Assembly (NCBI RefSeq): GCF_900090285.1
Contig: NZ_LT607754.1
Location: forward strand, 248,001 to 312,000
Direction of reading: 5' to 3'
Source of the DNA: Micromonospora inositola
GTDB taxonomy: Bacteria; Actinomycetota; Actinomycetes; Mycobacteriales; Micromonosporaceae
DNA: 64,000 nt
Under the pieces are notes generated by a model. That model worked only from the letters and a program-made list of their open reading frames with translations, ran no database searches and had not been told where the DNA came from. The number at the start of each line of letters is the position of its first letter. The stretch's first letter is position 1. Positions 9,161 to 17,877 of this stretch are shown here, piece by piece. Made by a program: the position numbers and the translations under genes.

Positions 9161-9601
9161 TCAGGCGGCGCAGACCACGTCCCGCTCCTTGGGGCGAACC
9201 CGGGTGCTGCGCAGCGTGGCCTTGAGCGGCGAGTCCTGGCGGACCTGGACGGCCACCGCGCCGTCGGAGGTGACCTGGCGGACCCCCCGGTTGGTGGCCT
9301 TCCGGACGGCGGCCGCCGGGACCGGCGCCGGCTCGTCGACCACCGGGACCAGCACCCCCGGCATCTGCTCGGCCAGGGCGACGGTGTCGCTGACCTCGCG
9401 GAGCAGCTCGGAGAGGCGGGCGCCGAGCGCGTCGCAGATGGCGGCCAGCAGCTCGCTGGAGGGCTCCTTCTGGCCGCGCTCGATCTCGGAGAGGTAGCCG
9501 AGGCTCACGTTGGCGGCGGAGGAGACCTCGCGCAGGGTGCGCTGCTGCCCCTGCCGGCGCGCCCGCAGTGCGTCACCGATCACGCGGCGTAGCAGGACCA
9601 T
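9161..9601 (-). CDS. clgR: XRE-family regulator ClgR
   Basis: ATG 9601 lies behind GGGGGAGG. The 146-residue product has one Cro/C1 helix-turn-helix at about residues 4-60 ([20 protein letters not shown] followed by ERGQKEPS), identical in layout to ClgR, the activator of Clp protease genes and, in mycobacteria, of pspA. It ends in VVCAA. In Streptomyces ClgR the two terminal alanines are a ClpP degradation signal, so the same feedback is likely. It sits upstream of pspA-pspM on the same strand with a 170-base gap, which leaves room for a separate pspA promoter. Confidence 0.9.
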   Translation of the reverse strand: MVLLRRVIGDALRARRQGQQRTLREVSSAANVSLGYLSEIERGQKEPSSELLAAICDALGARLSELLREVSDTVALAEQMPGVLVPVVDEPAPVPAAAVRKATNRGVRQVTSDGAVAVQVRQDSPLKATLRSTRVRPKERDVVCAA

Positions 9602-9838
9602 CGCACCTCCCCCTGACGGGACCACCATCTCCGACCCGGCGGGCCGCGCCGGACGCGGCGGGCCGCCCCGGCGCCGACGTCGACCGTCGGAGCCTTCCCG
9701 CAACCGTACCCGTTGACCGTCCCGGCGACATCCCGCCCCGCCCCTCCAATCCAGCCGATCCGCCCGCACCGGTCCCCGGCGGCGGGGTGGGCGGCGTCCA
9801 CGCCGTCGGGCGGGTCGGGTTCCGCACCGCGGCCCGGG

Positions 9839-10393
9839 TCACCGGTGACCCGGGCCCGCCGGGTCGGCGGCCCGGGCCGCGTCGGCCTCGTCGGCGTCGC
9901 GGATCCGCTCGGCCAGCAGCCGCAGCGCCTCGATCACCGCGGCCGAGCGGATGTGGTCCCGGCCGCCGTCCAGGTCGAGCTGCCGCACGTCCGTCCCGGC
10001 CGGGCCGGACACGGCGACATACACCAGGCCGACCGGCTTGCCGTCCTGCGGCTCCGGCCCGGCCACGCCGGTGGTGGCCAGCCCCCAGTCGGCCCCGCAG
10101 CGCCGGCGTCCGCCGTCGGCGAGCGCGACCGCCACGTCCGGATCGACCGGCCCGCGCTCGGCGAGCAGTTTCGCCGGTACACCGGCCAGCTCGGACTTCA
10201 GCTCGGTGGCGTAGACCACCAGGCCGCCCCGGTAGACGCCGCTCACCCCGGCGATCTCCACGACCGAGGCGGAGAGCAGCCCTCCGGTGAGGGATTCGAC
10301 GGTGGCCAGGGTCTCGTGCCGCTCGTGCAGGCTGTGCACCACGCCCGCCGCCGGATTACCGGCGGTCCGCTCGTGCTTCGCGTCCGTCCCCAT
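9839..10393 (-). CDS. cinA: CinA C-terminal-domain protein (nicotinamide-nucleotide amidase)
   Basis: This is a 184-residue stand-alone CinA domain. ATG 10393 was chosen because GGAAAGGAGAG precedes it; a longer frame would run into the palindromic repeat. Motifs are TVESLTGGLLSA, YRGGLVVYATELKSELAGV, LADGGRRRCGADWGLATTGVAGP and PVGLVYVAV. The family deamidates NMN (PncC activity) in the pyridine-nucleotide cycle. Here it lacks the N-terminal MoCF-like domain, as is usual in actinobacteria. It lies between pgsA and clgR, a conserved actinobacterial order. Confidence 0.88.
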   Translation of the reverse strand: MGTDAKHERTAGNPAAGVVHSLHERHETLATVESLTGGLLSASVVEIAGVSGVYRGGLVVYATELKSELAGVPAKLLAERGPVDPDVAVALADGGRRRCGADWGLATTGVAGPEPQDGKPVGLVYVAVSGPAGTDVRQLDLDGGRDHIRSAAVIEALRLLAERIRDADEADAARAADPAGPGHR

Positions 10394-10449
10394 GCCCCGC
10401 TCTCCTTTCCCTCCCAGTCCCGCCCTACTCATCCGCCGCCCCGATTCTT

Positions 10450-10507
10450 TGATCATGAAGTGATCGCCACGACACGCCGGGCCGGCGGACAACAACTTCA
10501 TGATCGC
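10450..10507. repeat. Palindromic intergenic repeat, arms GATCATGAAGT / ACTTCATGATC
   Basis: Between cinA and pgsA the arm GATCATGAAGT (from 10452) is matched by ACTTCATGATC (to 10505), enclosing about 30 bases that include CGACACGCCGG. A related element lies at 48016-48071 with the same ACAACTTCATGATC arm and a CGACACGTCGG core. The shared core and arm suggest a dispersed REP-like element. It may act as a terminator or mRNA end for pgsA. Confidence 0.7.
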
Positions 10508-10555
10508 CGGGGCGCGCCGGGGCCCGGGGGGCCGGGGCCGGGGCCGGGTGGGGGG

Positions 10556-11218
10556 TCAGGGGGTGGAGCGGCGGAGGCGGAGGGCCTGGGCGATGTAGTC
10601 GAAGCCGGTCAGCACCGTGACGATCACGGCGACGCCCATGATCCACGGACCGACGGCGGCCAGGGCGGCGGGCATCGGCCACAGGTACCAGGTGATGGCC
10701 AGGATCTGGAGCGCGGTCTTGATCTTCCCGCCCCGGCTGGCCGCGATCACCCCGTGCCGGATCACCCAGAAGCGCAGCGCGGTGATCCCCAGCTCGCGGG
10801 CGAGGATCACCGCGGTCACCCACCAGGGCAGCAGGTCGTACCAGGAGAGCAGCACCAGGGCCGCCCCGGTGAGCGCCTTGTCGGCGATCGGATCGGCGAC
10901 CTTGCCGACCGAGGTGACGAGCTTGAACCGGCGGGCGATCCAGCCGTCCACCAGGTCGGTCACCGACGCGACGACGAAGATCAGGCAGGCGGTCATCCGC
11001 CAACCGGCCTGGGTCAGGCCCGAGGCGACCACGGTCGCCGCGAAGACCGGGACCAGCGCCAGCCGCAGCGCGGTCAACGCGTTCGCCGCGTTGAGCACCG
11101 GCACCCGGGCCACCACCGTGGACTCCGCTCCGATCATCGCCGCACCCCGCTCCGGCCGCCGTGGCGTCCCTGGCACCCCACCACGTGGCTCCCCCGTTTT
11201 GTCCGGGCCCGTCGTCAC
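10556..11218 (-). CDS. pgsA: CDP-diacylglycerol-glycerol-3-phosphate 3-phosphatidyltransferase
   Basis: PgsA makes phosphatidylglycerol phosphate, the first committed step to phosphatidylglycerol and cardiolipin. The CDP-alcohol phosphatidyltransferase signature is complete: [10 protein letters not shown], then [13 protein letters not shown] (DxxDGxxAR...GxxxDxxxD). Five or so membrane helices follow the [16 protein letters not shown] start. The GTG at 11218 overlaps the rimO stop (GTGA), suggesting translational coupling and a 220-residue protein. An ATG at 11137 (MIGAESTVV) would give a more typical length and cannot be excluded. Confidence 0.9.
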   Translation of the reverse strand: MTTGPDKTGEPRGGVPGTPRRPERGAAMIGAESTVVARVPVLNAANALTALRLALVPVFAATVVASGLTQAGWRMTACLIFVVASVTDLVDGWIARRFKLVTSVGKVADPIADKALTGAALVLLSWYDLLPWWVTAVILARELGITALRFWVIRHGVIAASRGGKIKTALQILAITWYLWPMPAALAAVGPWIMGVAVIVTVLTGFDYIAQALRLRRSTP

Positions 11219-12825
11219 CGTGCCGCGCCGGGCGCCGCCGAGATCATCTCATCCGGCACGGCGACCAGGTCGACACCCTCGGTCGCGGTGACCGTGGCCC
11301 GGACCAGGTCACCGGGGCGCAGCGCCGCCAGGTCGACCCCGCCATCGTCCGGCACGACCAGGGTGGTCGAACCGTCGACCTCGGGGGCCTGATGGGCCGC
11401 CCGCCCCTCGACGACGCCGTCGGCGACCGAGTCGACCAGCACCTCGACCGCCGAGCCGATCCGGTCCTCGGCCCGCTGCGAGCAGAGCTCGTCGGCGAGC
11501 GCGCTGAGCTTGTCGTACCGGCGCTTGATGGTGGCGGCCGAGACCTTGCCGGGCAGCCCGGCGGCCTCGGTGCCGTCCTCGTCGCTGTAGTCGAACATGC
11601 CGATGGCGTCGAGCCGCGCCTCGGTCAGGAACCGGACCAGCTCGTCCACGTCGGCCCGGGTCTCCCCGGGGAAGCCGACGATGAAGTTGCTCCGGGCGCC
11701 CGCCGTCGGGGCCAGCTCGCGGGCGCTGGCCAGCAGCTCCAGGAATCGGTCGGTGGAGCCGAAGCGGCGCATCCGGCGCAGCACCGGCTCGCTGGAGTGC
11801 TGGAACGACAGGTCGAAGTAGGGCGCGACACCGGGCGTGGTGGCGATCACCTCGACCAGGCCGGGTCGGGTCTCGGCGGGCTGGAGGTAGCTGGCCCGCA
11901 CCCGGACGATCCCGTCGATCGCGGCGAGCTGCGGAAGCAGCTTCTCCAGCGCCCGCGGGTCGCCCAGGTCCTTGCCGTACGACGTCGAGTTCTCGCTGAC
12001 CAGCACCAGCTCGCGGACGCCGGTCTTGGCCAACCACTCCGCCTCGGCCAGCAGCTCGTCCGGCGTACGCGAGACGAAGGCGCCGCGGAAGGCGGGGATG
12101 GCGCAGAACGCGCAGCGCCGGTCGCAGCCGCTGGCCAGCTTGAGCGAGGCGACCGGGCCGGTGTCGAGGCGGTGCCGCAGCACCTGACGCAGGTGGGCCG
12201 GGGTGTGCTCGTCGGTCTCGGTGACCGCCCGGGTGGGGGTGCCGTGGCCGGGCAGCGAGACGGCCGAGTCGCGCCGGGAGACCGGGGTGAGCGGCAGCAG
12301 CTCGCGCCGGTCGCGCGGGGTGTGCGCGTCGATCGCCTCGCCGGCCACCACGGCGTTCAGCCGGGCGGAGATGTCCGGGTAGTCGTCGAAGCTCAGCACC
12401 GCCTGCGCCTCGGGCAGGCTGTCGGCAAGCTCCCGGCCGTACCGCTCGGCCATGCAGCCGGCGGCCACCACCTTGGCGCCGGTGTCGGCGGCGGCGAGCA
12501 GCGTCTGGATCGAGTCCTGCTTGGCCTTCTCCACGAAGCCGCAGGTGTTGACGACCACCACGTCGGCGCCCTCGCCGTCGGTGGTCACCTGCCAGCCGTC
12601 GGCGTGCAGCCGGGCGGCCAGCTCCTCCGAGTCGACCTCGTTACGGGCGCAGCCCAGGGTCAGCAGGGCGACGCGGCGGCCGTCGGCGGCGGACGACAGC
12701 TCCAGGTCGCGGCGCGGCGCCAGACCGGCCTTCATTCGGTCCGGAGCGCCGCCCAGCGGCGCGGAGGCCGAATTATGGCCGCCAGCCGAGCTGGAGTTGT
12801 CGGAAGGGGAGGTGGCAGACACCAT
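11215..12825 (-). CDS. rimO: Ribosomal protein S12 (aspartate-C3) methylthiotransferase
   Basis: RimO is a radical-SAM enzyme that adds a methylthio group to an aspartate of ribosomal protein S12. The UPF0004 domain ([42 protein letters not shown]) carries the second cluster cysteines. The radical-SAM loop is [11 protein letters not shown] (CxxxCxxC). A TRAM-like RNA-binding domain ends the protein. At 536 residues it has an N-terminal Ser/Gly/Ala-rich extension of about 45 residues before the conserved domain; a start near [10 protein letters not shown] would remove most of it. Its stop overlaps the possible pgsA start. Confidence 0.95.
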   Translation of the reverse strand: MVSATSPSDNSSSAGGHNSASAPLGGAPDRMKAGLAPRRDLELSSAADGRRVALLTLGCARNEVDSEELAARLHADGWQVTTDGEGADVVVVNTCGFVEKAKQDSIQTLLAAADTGAKVVAAGCMAERYGRELADSLPEAQAVLSFDDYPDISARLNAVVAGEAIDAHTPRDRRELLPLTPVSRRDSAVSLPGHGTPTRAVTETDEHTPAHLRQVLRHRLDTGPVASLKLASGCDRRCAFCAIPAFRGAFVSRTPDELLAEAEWLAKTGVRELVLVSENSTSYGKDLGDPRALEKLLPQLAAIDGIVRVRASYLQPAETRPGLVEVIATTPGVAPYFDLSFQHSSEPVLRRMRRFGSTDRFLELLASARELAPTAGARSNFIVGFPGETRADVDELVRFLTEARLDAIGMFDYSDEDGTEAAGLPGKVSAATIKRRYDKLSALADELCSQRAEDRIGSAVEVLVDSVADGVVEGRAAHQAPEVDGSTTLVVPDDGGVDLAALRPGDLVRATVTATEGVDLVAVPDEMISAAPGAAR

Positions 12826-12946
12826 CCGAGGGTACCGGGCCGGGTCCGGGTCCCCGCCAACGGCGGGCCGCCGGCATCGGCCGACTCACATCCGCCGGCT
12901 GGCGCCCGCCGGCCCGGCCACCGCCGCGCCGGCCCGACCGGCCCGC

Positions 12947-13870
12947 TCAGACCGCCGCCGCACCGACCCGGACCAGCCGGTCGAGCAGGAAGACCTCGGT
13001 GCCGGCCAGGCCGGTCGAGCAGAAGACCGAGATCTCGTCCGCGCCGGTCCGGCCCGGGACCGCCCCGGCCAGCACCGCCCCCAGGTCGCGCAGCCGCCCG
13101 GCGTACGGCTCGACCGCGGCGAGCATCGGCGGGGCGTACGCGGCGGCCTGCGCCGGCGAGTCGGTGACCAGGACGTCGGCGGCGTCCAGCAGGTCGGCGC
13201 CGAACTCGTGCCGGTTGGCCTGCTTGAAGCCGACGGTGTTGACGTGGGTGCCCGGGGCGAGGTCGGCGGCGTCGAGCACCGGGGTGCTGCTGGTGGTGGC
13301 GAGCACCACCAGGTCCCGGCCGGCCACCGCCTCGCGGGCGGACCCCACCGCCCGGGCCGGCACCCCCAGCTCGGCCCGGACCCGGGCGGCGAACGCCTCC
13401 CGCCGGGCCGCCGACCGGCTGTGCACGGTGACCTTGCGCAGCGGGCGCACCGCGGCGGCGGCCCACACCTGCGTCCACGCCTGGCGGCCGGAGCCGACCA
13501 CGCCGAGGGTGGCCGCGTCGGGGCGGGCGAGGGCGTCCACGGCCACGCCGCCCAGTCCCCCGGTCCGCCGGGAGCCCAGCTCCTCACCGACCGCGATCGC
13601 CCGTACCGCCCCGGTCCGCGCGTCGTGCAGCACGACCAGCTGCCCGCTCTCCGGGTGCCCGAAGGTGTCGTACGACCGGAAGCCGTACCACTCCCCGGTC
13701 AGGTGGCCGGCGGTGAGCACCATCCGGCCGCCGCCGAGCGGCGCGCTCGCCCGGGGCGGGGCGACCAGCCGACCGGCGTACGCGGCCAGCAGGGCGTCCC
13801 GCATCGCGACGACGGTGACCGTGGCGTCCAGGGTGGCGGCGACGTCCTCGTCGGAGAAGAGCAGCGTCAT
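12947..13870 (-). CDS. Ornithine cyclodeaminase / mu-crystallin family protein
   Basis: The 307-residue protein (ATG 13870) begins LLFSDEDVAATLD, then has a Rossmann NAD-binding motif LGVVGSGRQAWTQVWAAAAV, HSRSAARREAFAARV, VVLATTSSTPVLDAADLAPG and GTHVNTVGFKQANRHEF. These match the ornithine cyclodeaminase/mu-crystallin/alanine dehydrogenase group. The exact substrate cannot be read from sequence; family members act on ornithine, alanine or imines in siderophore and amino-acid pathways. It is a lone gene, divergent from the riboswitch-controlled exporter. Confidence 0.85.
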   Translation of the reverse strand: MTLLFSDEDVAATLDATVTVVAMRDALLAAYAGRLVAPPRASAPLGGGRMVLTAGHLTGEWYGFRSYDTFGHPESGQLVVLHDARTGAVRAIAVGEELGSRRTGGLGGVAVDALARPDAATLGVVGSGRQAWTQVWAAAAVRPLRKVTVHSRSAARREAFAARVRAELGVPARAVGSAREAVAGRDLVVLATTSSTPVLDAADLAPGTHVNTVGFKQANRHEFGADLLDAADVLVTDSPAQAAAYAPPMLAAVEPYAGRLRDLGAVLAGAVPGRTGADEISVFCSTGLAGTEVFLLDRLVRVGAAAV

Positions 13871-13995
13871 GACCCCATCCTGCAACCTGAAGTTAAGTTG
13901 AGATCCACCGGTGGTGGGGTACCTCACCGCCGCCGTGCCCGGCCGGTGCTAACGTCGGCTGCGGCGGCACCGCCGGCGCACCAACCGCCGAGCCG

Positions 13996-14042
13996 CCCCG
14001 GACGAGTCGTGGGCGTACCCGGTCAGGCCAAGACGCCCCTGC
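13996..14042 (+). promoter_or_regulatory. Guanidine-III riboswitch (ykkC-III)
   Basis: The leader contains CCCCGGACGAG, then GGGCGTACCCGGTCAGGCCA and AGACGCCCCTGC. This matches the short, highly conserved pseudoknot of the ykkC-III class: CCGGACGAG, GTACCCGGTCAGG and CAAGACG in order with a complementary GGGCG/CGCCC pair. It lies about 60 bases before an SMR exporter of the type these riboswitches control, and free guanidine would be expected to turn expression on. The match is by eye to the remembered consensus; the gene context is strong support. Confidence 0.88.
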
Positions 14043-14101
14043 GTGACCACTCCGACTCGTCCCGGCCCCGGCGGCCGGGCCCGCCCGCAGAGGTGACTGC
14101 C

Positions 14102-14416
14102 ATGGCCTGGATCGTGCTGGTGCTCTCCGGACTCCTCGAGACCGCGTGGGCGATCTCCCTCGACCGCAGCGCGGGCTTCAGCCGCCCCCTCCCCTCCGCC
14201 GTCTTCGCCGTCACCCTGGTGCTGAGCATGGGCGGCCTGGCGTACGCGCTGCGCGAGATCCCGGTCGGCACCGGCTATGCGGTCTGGGTCGGCATCGGCG
14301 CGGTGGGCACCGCCCTGGTCGGCATGCTCGCCCTGCACGAGCCGGCCAGCCTCCCCCGGATCGTCTGCCTGCTCCTGGTCGTGGCCGGCGTCGTGGGCCT
14401 GAAGGTCTTTCACTGA
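14102..14416 (+). CDS. gdx: SMR-family guanidinium exporter (Gdx/SugE type)
   Basis: A 104-residue protein has four membrane helices. The first carries the essential glutamate (LSGLLETAWAISLDRS, E14). Helix-2/3 motifs IPVGTGYAVWVGIGAVGTA are those of the SugE/Gdx branch of small multidrug resistance proteins, which works as a dual-topology dimer exchanging guanidinium for protons. AGAGGTG precedes ATG 14102. The guanidine-III riboswitch just upstream supports a guanidinium rather than a general quaternary-ammonium substrate. A single gene is present, consistent with a homodimer. Confidence 0.92.
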   Translation: MAWIVLVLSGLLETAWAISLDRSAGFSRPLPSAVFAVTLVLSMGGLAYALREIPVGTGYAVWVGIGAVGTALVGMLALHEPASLPRIVCLLLVVAGVVGLKVFH

Positions 14417-14519
14417 CCGGTACCACCCCCGCCGGGGCGTATCGCACCGGATGCGTACCGCGAGCGCGGACTGGGTAGAGACCGGTCACCCACCGAAGGG
14501 CCTACTCACGGAGGACACC

Positions 14520-14765
14520 ATGGCAGACATTCACGCCACCGCCCGCCCGCGCAGCGGCGCCGCGCGGATCTGCACCATCCTGGGTTTCGTCTTCGCCGTC
14601 ATCGCGGTGTTCTTCCTGCCGCCGTTGTTCGGCCTGGCCGGTCTGATCCTCGGCATCGTCGGCGCGGTCCTCGGCGACAAGCCGCTGGGCTGGTACGCCG
14701 CTGGCGCGAGCGTGGTCGGCGCGATCCTCGGCATGATCATCGGCGCCGCGCTGATAAACTCCTGA
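14520..14765 (+). CDS. Small two-helix Gly/Ala-rich membrane protein
   Basis: An 81-residue protein follows a clear GGAGG ribosome-binding site five bases before ATG 14520. After a polar N-terminus it has two long hydrophobic segments (ICTILGFVFAVIAVFFLPPL and GWYAAGASVVGAILGMIIGA). The layout resembles small DUF4190-type proteins. No function can be assigned. It lies 100 bases after the exporter gene and ends at a strong terminator. Confidence 0.75.
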   Translation: MADIHATARPRSGAARICTILGFVFAVIAVFFLPPLFGLAGLILGIVGAVLGDKPLGWYAAGASVVGAILGMIIGAALINS

Positions 14766-14783
14766 CCAACCGCGGCACGACCG

Positions 14784-14809
14784 AGGCCCGCCGGATCCCG
14801 GCGGGCCTT
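14784..14809 (+). terminator. Hairpin terminator after the small membrane protein gene
   Basis: GGCCCGCCGG pairs perfectly with CCGGCGGGCC across a three-base ATC gap. A short TT follows. It is symmetric, so it could also serve the convergent ftsK gene, which ends at 14838. Confidence 0.85.
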
Positions 14810-14837
14810 GTCGCGTCGGGGCATACCCGGGCGGGGC

Positions 14838-17285
14838 CTACTCCTCGCCGCCGCGCAGGCCGACCAGCACCTCTTCCAGCTCGTCGGGCTTGACCAGCAC
14901 GTCGCGCGCCTTGGAGCCCTCGGACGGGCCGACCACGCCCCGGGTCTCCATCAGGTCCATCAGCCGGCCCGCCTTGGCGAAGCCGACCCGCAGCTTGCGC
15001 TGGAGCATCGACGTCGAGCCGAACTGCGAGGTGACCACCAGCTCGACCGCCTGCACCAGCAGGTCCAGGTCGTCGCCGATGTCCTCGTCGATCTTCTTCT
15101 TGCTGTCCTGCGCCGGGGCGAGCACGTCCGGGCGGAACTCCGGCTCGCGCTGGTTCTTGCAGAACTTCACCACGTCGGCGATCTCGCGCTCGGTCACCCA
15201 GGCGCCCTGGATGCGGATCGGCTTCGAGGCGCCCATCGGCAGGAAGAGCCCGTCGCCGCGGCCGAGCAGCTTCTCCGCGCCGGGCTGGTCGAGGATGACC
15301 CGCGAGTCCGCGAGGGAGGAGGTGGCGAACGCCAGCCGGGACGGCACGTTCGCCTTGATCAGGCCGGTGACCACGTCGACCGAGGGCCGCTGGGTGGCCA
15401 GCACGAGGTGGATGCCGGCGGCCCGGGCGAGCTGGGTGATCCGGACGACCGAGTCCTCCACGTCGCGCGGGGCGACCATCATCAGGTCGGCCAGCTCGTC
15501 CACGATCACCAGCAGGTACGGGTACGGCCGCATCTCCCGCTCGCTGCCCGGCGGGGCCTTGATCTCGCCGTTGCGCACCTTGCGGTTGAAGTCGTCGATG
15601 TGCCGGACCCCGTTGGCGGCGAGGTCGTCGTAGCGCATGTCCATCTCGCGGACGACCCAGTCCAGCGAGTCGGCCGCCTTCTTGGCGTTGGTCACGATCG
15701 GCGTGACCAGGTGCGGGATCCCCTCGTAGCCGGTCATCTCGACCCGCTTCGGGTCGATCAGCAGCAGCCGCACCTCGTCCGGCGTGGCCCGGGTAAGGAT
15801 CGACACGAGCAGGGTATTGAGGCAGCTCGATTTACCAGCACCCGTGGCCCCCGCAATGAGGATGTGGGGCATCTTCGCGAGGTTGGCCACCACGTAGCCG
15901 CCCTCGATGTCCTTGCCGAGCGCCACCACCATCGGGTGGTGGTCGCTCTTCGCGGCCCGCGAGCGGAGCACGTCGCCGAGCGCGACGTTCTCGGGGTCGG
16001 TGTTGGGGATCTCCACGCCGACCGCGCTCTTGCCCGGGATCGGGCTGAGGATCCGCACGTCCGGCGACTTCACCGCGTACGCGATGTTGCGGGAGAGCTG
16101 GGTGATCCGCTCGACCTTGACACCGTGGCCCAGCTCGACCTCGTACCGGGTGACCGTCGGGCCCCGGGTGAAGCCGGTGACGGCGGCGTCCACGTCGAAC
16201 TGGTCGAAGACGCCGGTCAGCGCCGCGATCACCTCGTCGTTGGCCTTGCTCCGGGTCTTCGGGGCGGCGCCGCTGCTGAGCATGTTGGCCGGCGGCAGGG
16301 TGTAGTCGCCGGCCAGCCCGGTGAGCGCGAGCTGCTCGGCCCGGGTGGGCGCGGGCGAGTGCTCCGGCGGCTCGGCCGGCTTGCGGCTGGCGGGCACCTT
16401 CGCCGGCGGCTTGCGGGGCAGCACCAGGGTGTCCTGGAGGTCGACGCCCTCGTAGTCGGCGTCCGGGTCGTCCGGGTCCAGCGGCGGCATTCGCTTGGCC
16501 GGCCGCTTGCGGGCCGGCTTCTCGACCGCCTCGACCTCGTCGGTGGCCGGCGGCGCGACCAGGGTGCCGGCGAGCAGCCCGAGCCGCTCCGGGATCTTGT
16601 TGATCGGGGTCGCGGTGACCACCAGCAGGCCGAAGAGGAGCAGCAGGATCAGCAGCGGCACGGCCACCCAGGCGGTGATCGCCGTCTCCAGCAGGTCCCC
16701 GATGCCCGCGCCGATCAGGCCGCCCGCGTAGTCCCGCTGCACGGAGTCGACCGGGTCCTGTCCGATGTGCAGCATCGCCGCCGTGGCGATCAGCATCGAC
16801 CCCCAGCCGACCAGGCCACGGCCCCGGTGCTCGGGATCGGCCGGCGTGCGCATCAGCCGCCACGCGCCGATCATCAGCAGCACCGGCACCACGATCGCGA
16901 TCGCGCCGAGGAAGAGCCGCACGGTGTCGGCCAGCCGGGCGCCGACCGGCCCGGCGCCGCCGAACCAGATGGCCACCGCGGTAAGGATGGCGAAGCCGAA
17001 GAGCAGCAGCCCGGCGCCGTCGCGGCGGTGCTCCGGATCCAGGTCGCGGGCCGTCGCGGCCTGCCGGCCGGCCGCCCGGACCGCCCAGCCCACCCCGTGC
17101 GCCAGCCCCATCCAGACCGCGCCGACCGCGCGTCCGACGTAGACGGCCGGGCCGGGCCGGGCCGCGGGTCGCCGCCGGGCCGCGGCCCGGGTGGTCTTCT
17201 TCGCCGGCTGGCGGGCACGGCTGTTCGTGGTGCCGCGCGGCGACGCGCCGCGCCGCCGGCTCGCCTGAGAGGTACGGCCCGCCAT
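14838..17285 (-). CDS. ftsK: DNA translocase FtsK/SpoIIIE
   Basis: This 815-residue motor moves chromosomal DNA during division or sporulation septation. A basic N-terminus is followed by four membrane helices (about residues 88-220), a Pro/Lys-rich linker, and the RecA-like motor with Walker A GATGAGKSS at about 475, LLLIDPKRVEM and Walker B-type LLVIVDELADLMM. A C-terminal gamma winged helix (QFGSTSMLQRKLRVGFAKAG) reads KOPS-type sites. The linker is short compared with E. coli FtsK, as usual in Gram-positives. It lies apart from rnj by a protease and a YbjN pair. Confidence 0.96.
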   Translation of the reverse strand: MAGRTSQASRRRGASPRGTTNSRARQPAKKTTRAAARRRPAARPGPAVYVGRAVGAVWMGLAHGVGWAVRAAGRQAATARDLDPEHRRDGAGLLLFGFAILTAVAIWFGGAGPVGARLADTVRLFLGAIAIVVPVLLMIGAWRLMRTPADPEHRGRGLVGWGSMLIATAAMLHIGQDPVDSVQRDYAGGLIGAGIGDLLETAITAWVAVPLLILLLLFGLLVVTATPINKIPERLGLLAGTLVAPPATDEVEAVEKPARKRPAKRMPPLDPDDPDADYEGVDLQDTLVLPRKPPAKVPASRKPAEPPEHSPAPTRAEQLALTGLAGDYTLPPANMLSSGAAPKTRSKANDEVIAALTGVFDQFDVDAAVTGFTRGPTVTRYEVELGHGVKVERITQLSRNIAYAVKSPDVRILSPIPGKSAVGVEIPNTDPENVALGDVLRSRAAKSDHHPMVVALGKDIEGGYVVANLAKMPHILIAGATGAGKSSCLNTLLVSILTRATPDEVRLLLIDPKRVEMTGYEGIPHLVTPIVTNAKKAADSLDWVVREMDMRYDDLAANGVRHIDDFNRKVRNGEIKAPPGSEREMRPYPYLLVIVDELADLMMVAPRDVEDSVVRITQLARAAGIHLVLATQRPSVDVVTGLIKANVPSRLAFATSSLADSRVILDQPGAEKLLGRGDGLFLPMGASKPIRIQGAWVTEREIADVVKFCKNQREPEFRPDVLAPAQDSKKKIDEDIGDDLDLLVQAVELVVTSQFGSTSMLQRKLRVGFAKAGRLMDLMETRGVVGPSEGSKARDVLVKPDELEEVLVGLRGGEE

Positions 17286-17397
17286 ACGCTCACCGTAACG
17301 GCGTCACCCGGCAGATCGCCGCTTTTCCGGGTCGTGTCCGCGCGTCGCAGCACGGGCCGCGCCGTCCGTTGTGTTATTCGCCTCAGAAGGGATGCCG

Positions 17398-17877
17398 ATG
17401 GCGTCGCCGGAGATCGAGGACGGTCCGGACGGCCCCCTGGCCGGACACCCGCAGGCGTTGCGGCCGCTCACCGGCGAGCTGATCGCCGCGGTGCTGGCGA
17501 ACCGGGGCTACGCGGTCGCCGCGGACGCCGACGGCGACCTGGTGGGCCGCGGGGAGGAGAGCCTGATCTGGTTCTTCCGTCGGGGCGCCGCGGGCGAGCT
17601 GTTCCAGGTCCGCACCGTGGCCGCCCCCCGCTTCGGCATCGAGCAGGTGCCGGACCTGTACGCCTTCTGCAACACCTGGAACCACGACCGGCTCTGGCCC
17701 AAGGCGTTCGTGCACGTCGCCGACGACGGGCTGGCCCAGGTCTGCGGCGAGGTGATCACCGATCTGGAACGCGGGGTCACCCCGCACCAGCTCGACCAAC
17801 TGATCGACTGCGGCATCTCCACCGGCTGCCAGCTCGCCGCCGCCGTCGGCGGCCTGCCCGGCGGGTCGGTCCGGTGA
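17398..17877 (+). CDS. YbjN-domain protein
   Basis: ATG 17398 lies behind GAAGGG; an in-frame ATG six bases earlier is the alternative. The 159-residue product is a single YbjN/type III secretion chaperone-like fold: LTGELIAAVLANRGYAV, LIWFFRRGAAGELFQVRTV, LYAFCNTWNHDRLWPKAFVH and TDLERGVTPHQLDQLIDC. Actinobacterial YbjN proteins have no settled function. The stop overlaps the start of the next gene (GTGA), which has its own YbjN domain, so the pair is probably coupled and may form a complex. Confidence 0.8.
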   Translation: MASPEIEDGPDGPLAGHPQALRPLTGELIAAVLANRGYAVAADADGDLVGRGEESLIWFFRRGAAGELFQVRTVAAPRFGIEQVPDLYAFCNTWNHDRLWPKAFVHVADDGLAQVCGEVITDLERGVTPHQLDQLIDCGISTGCQLAAAVGGLPGGSVR

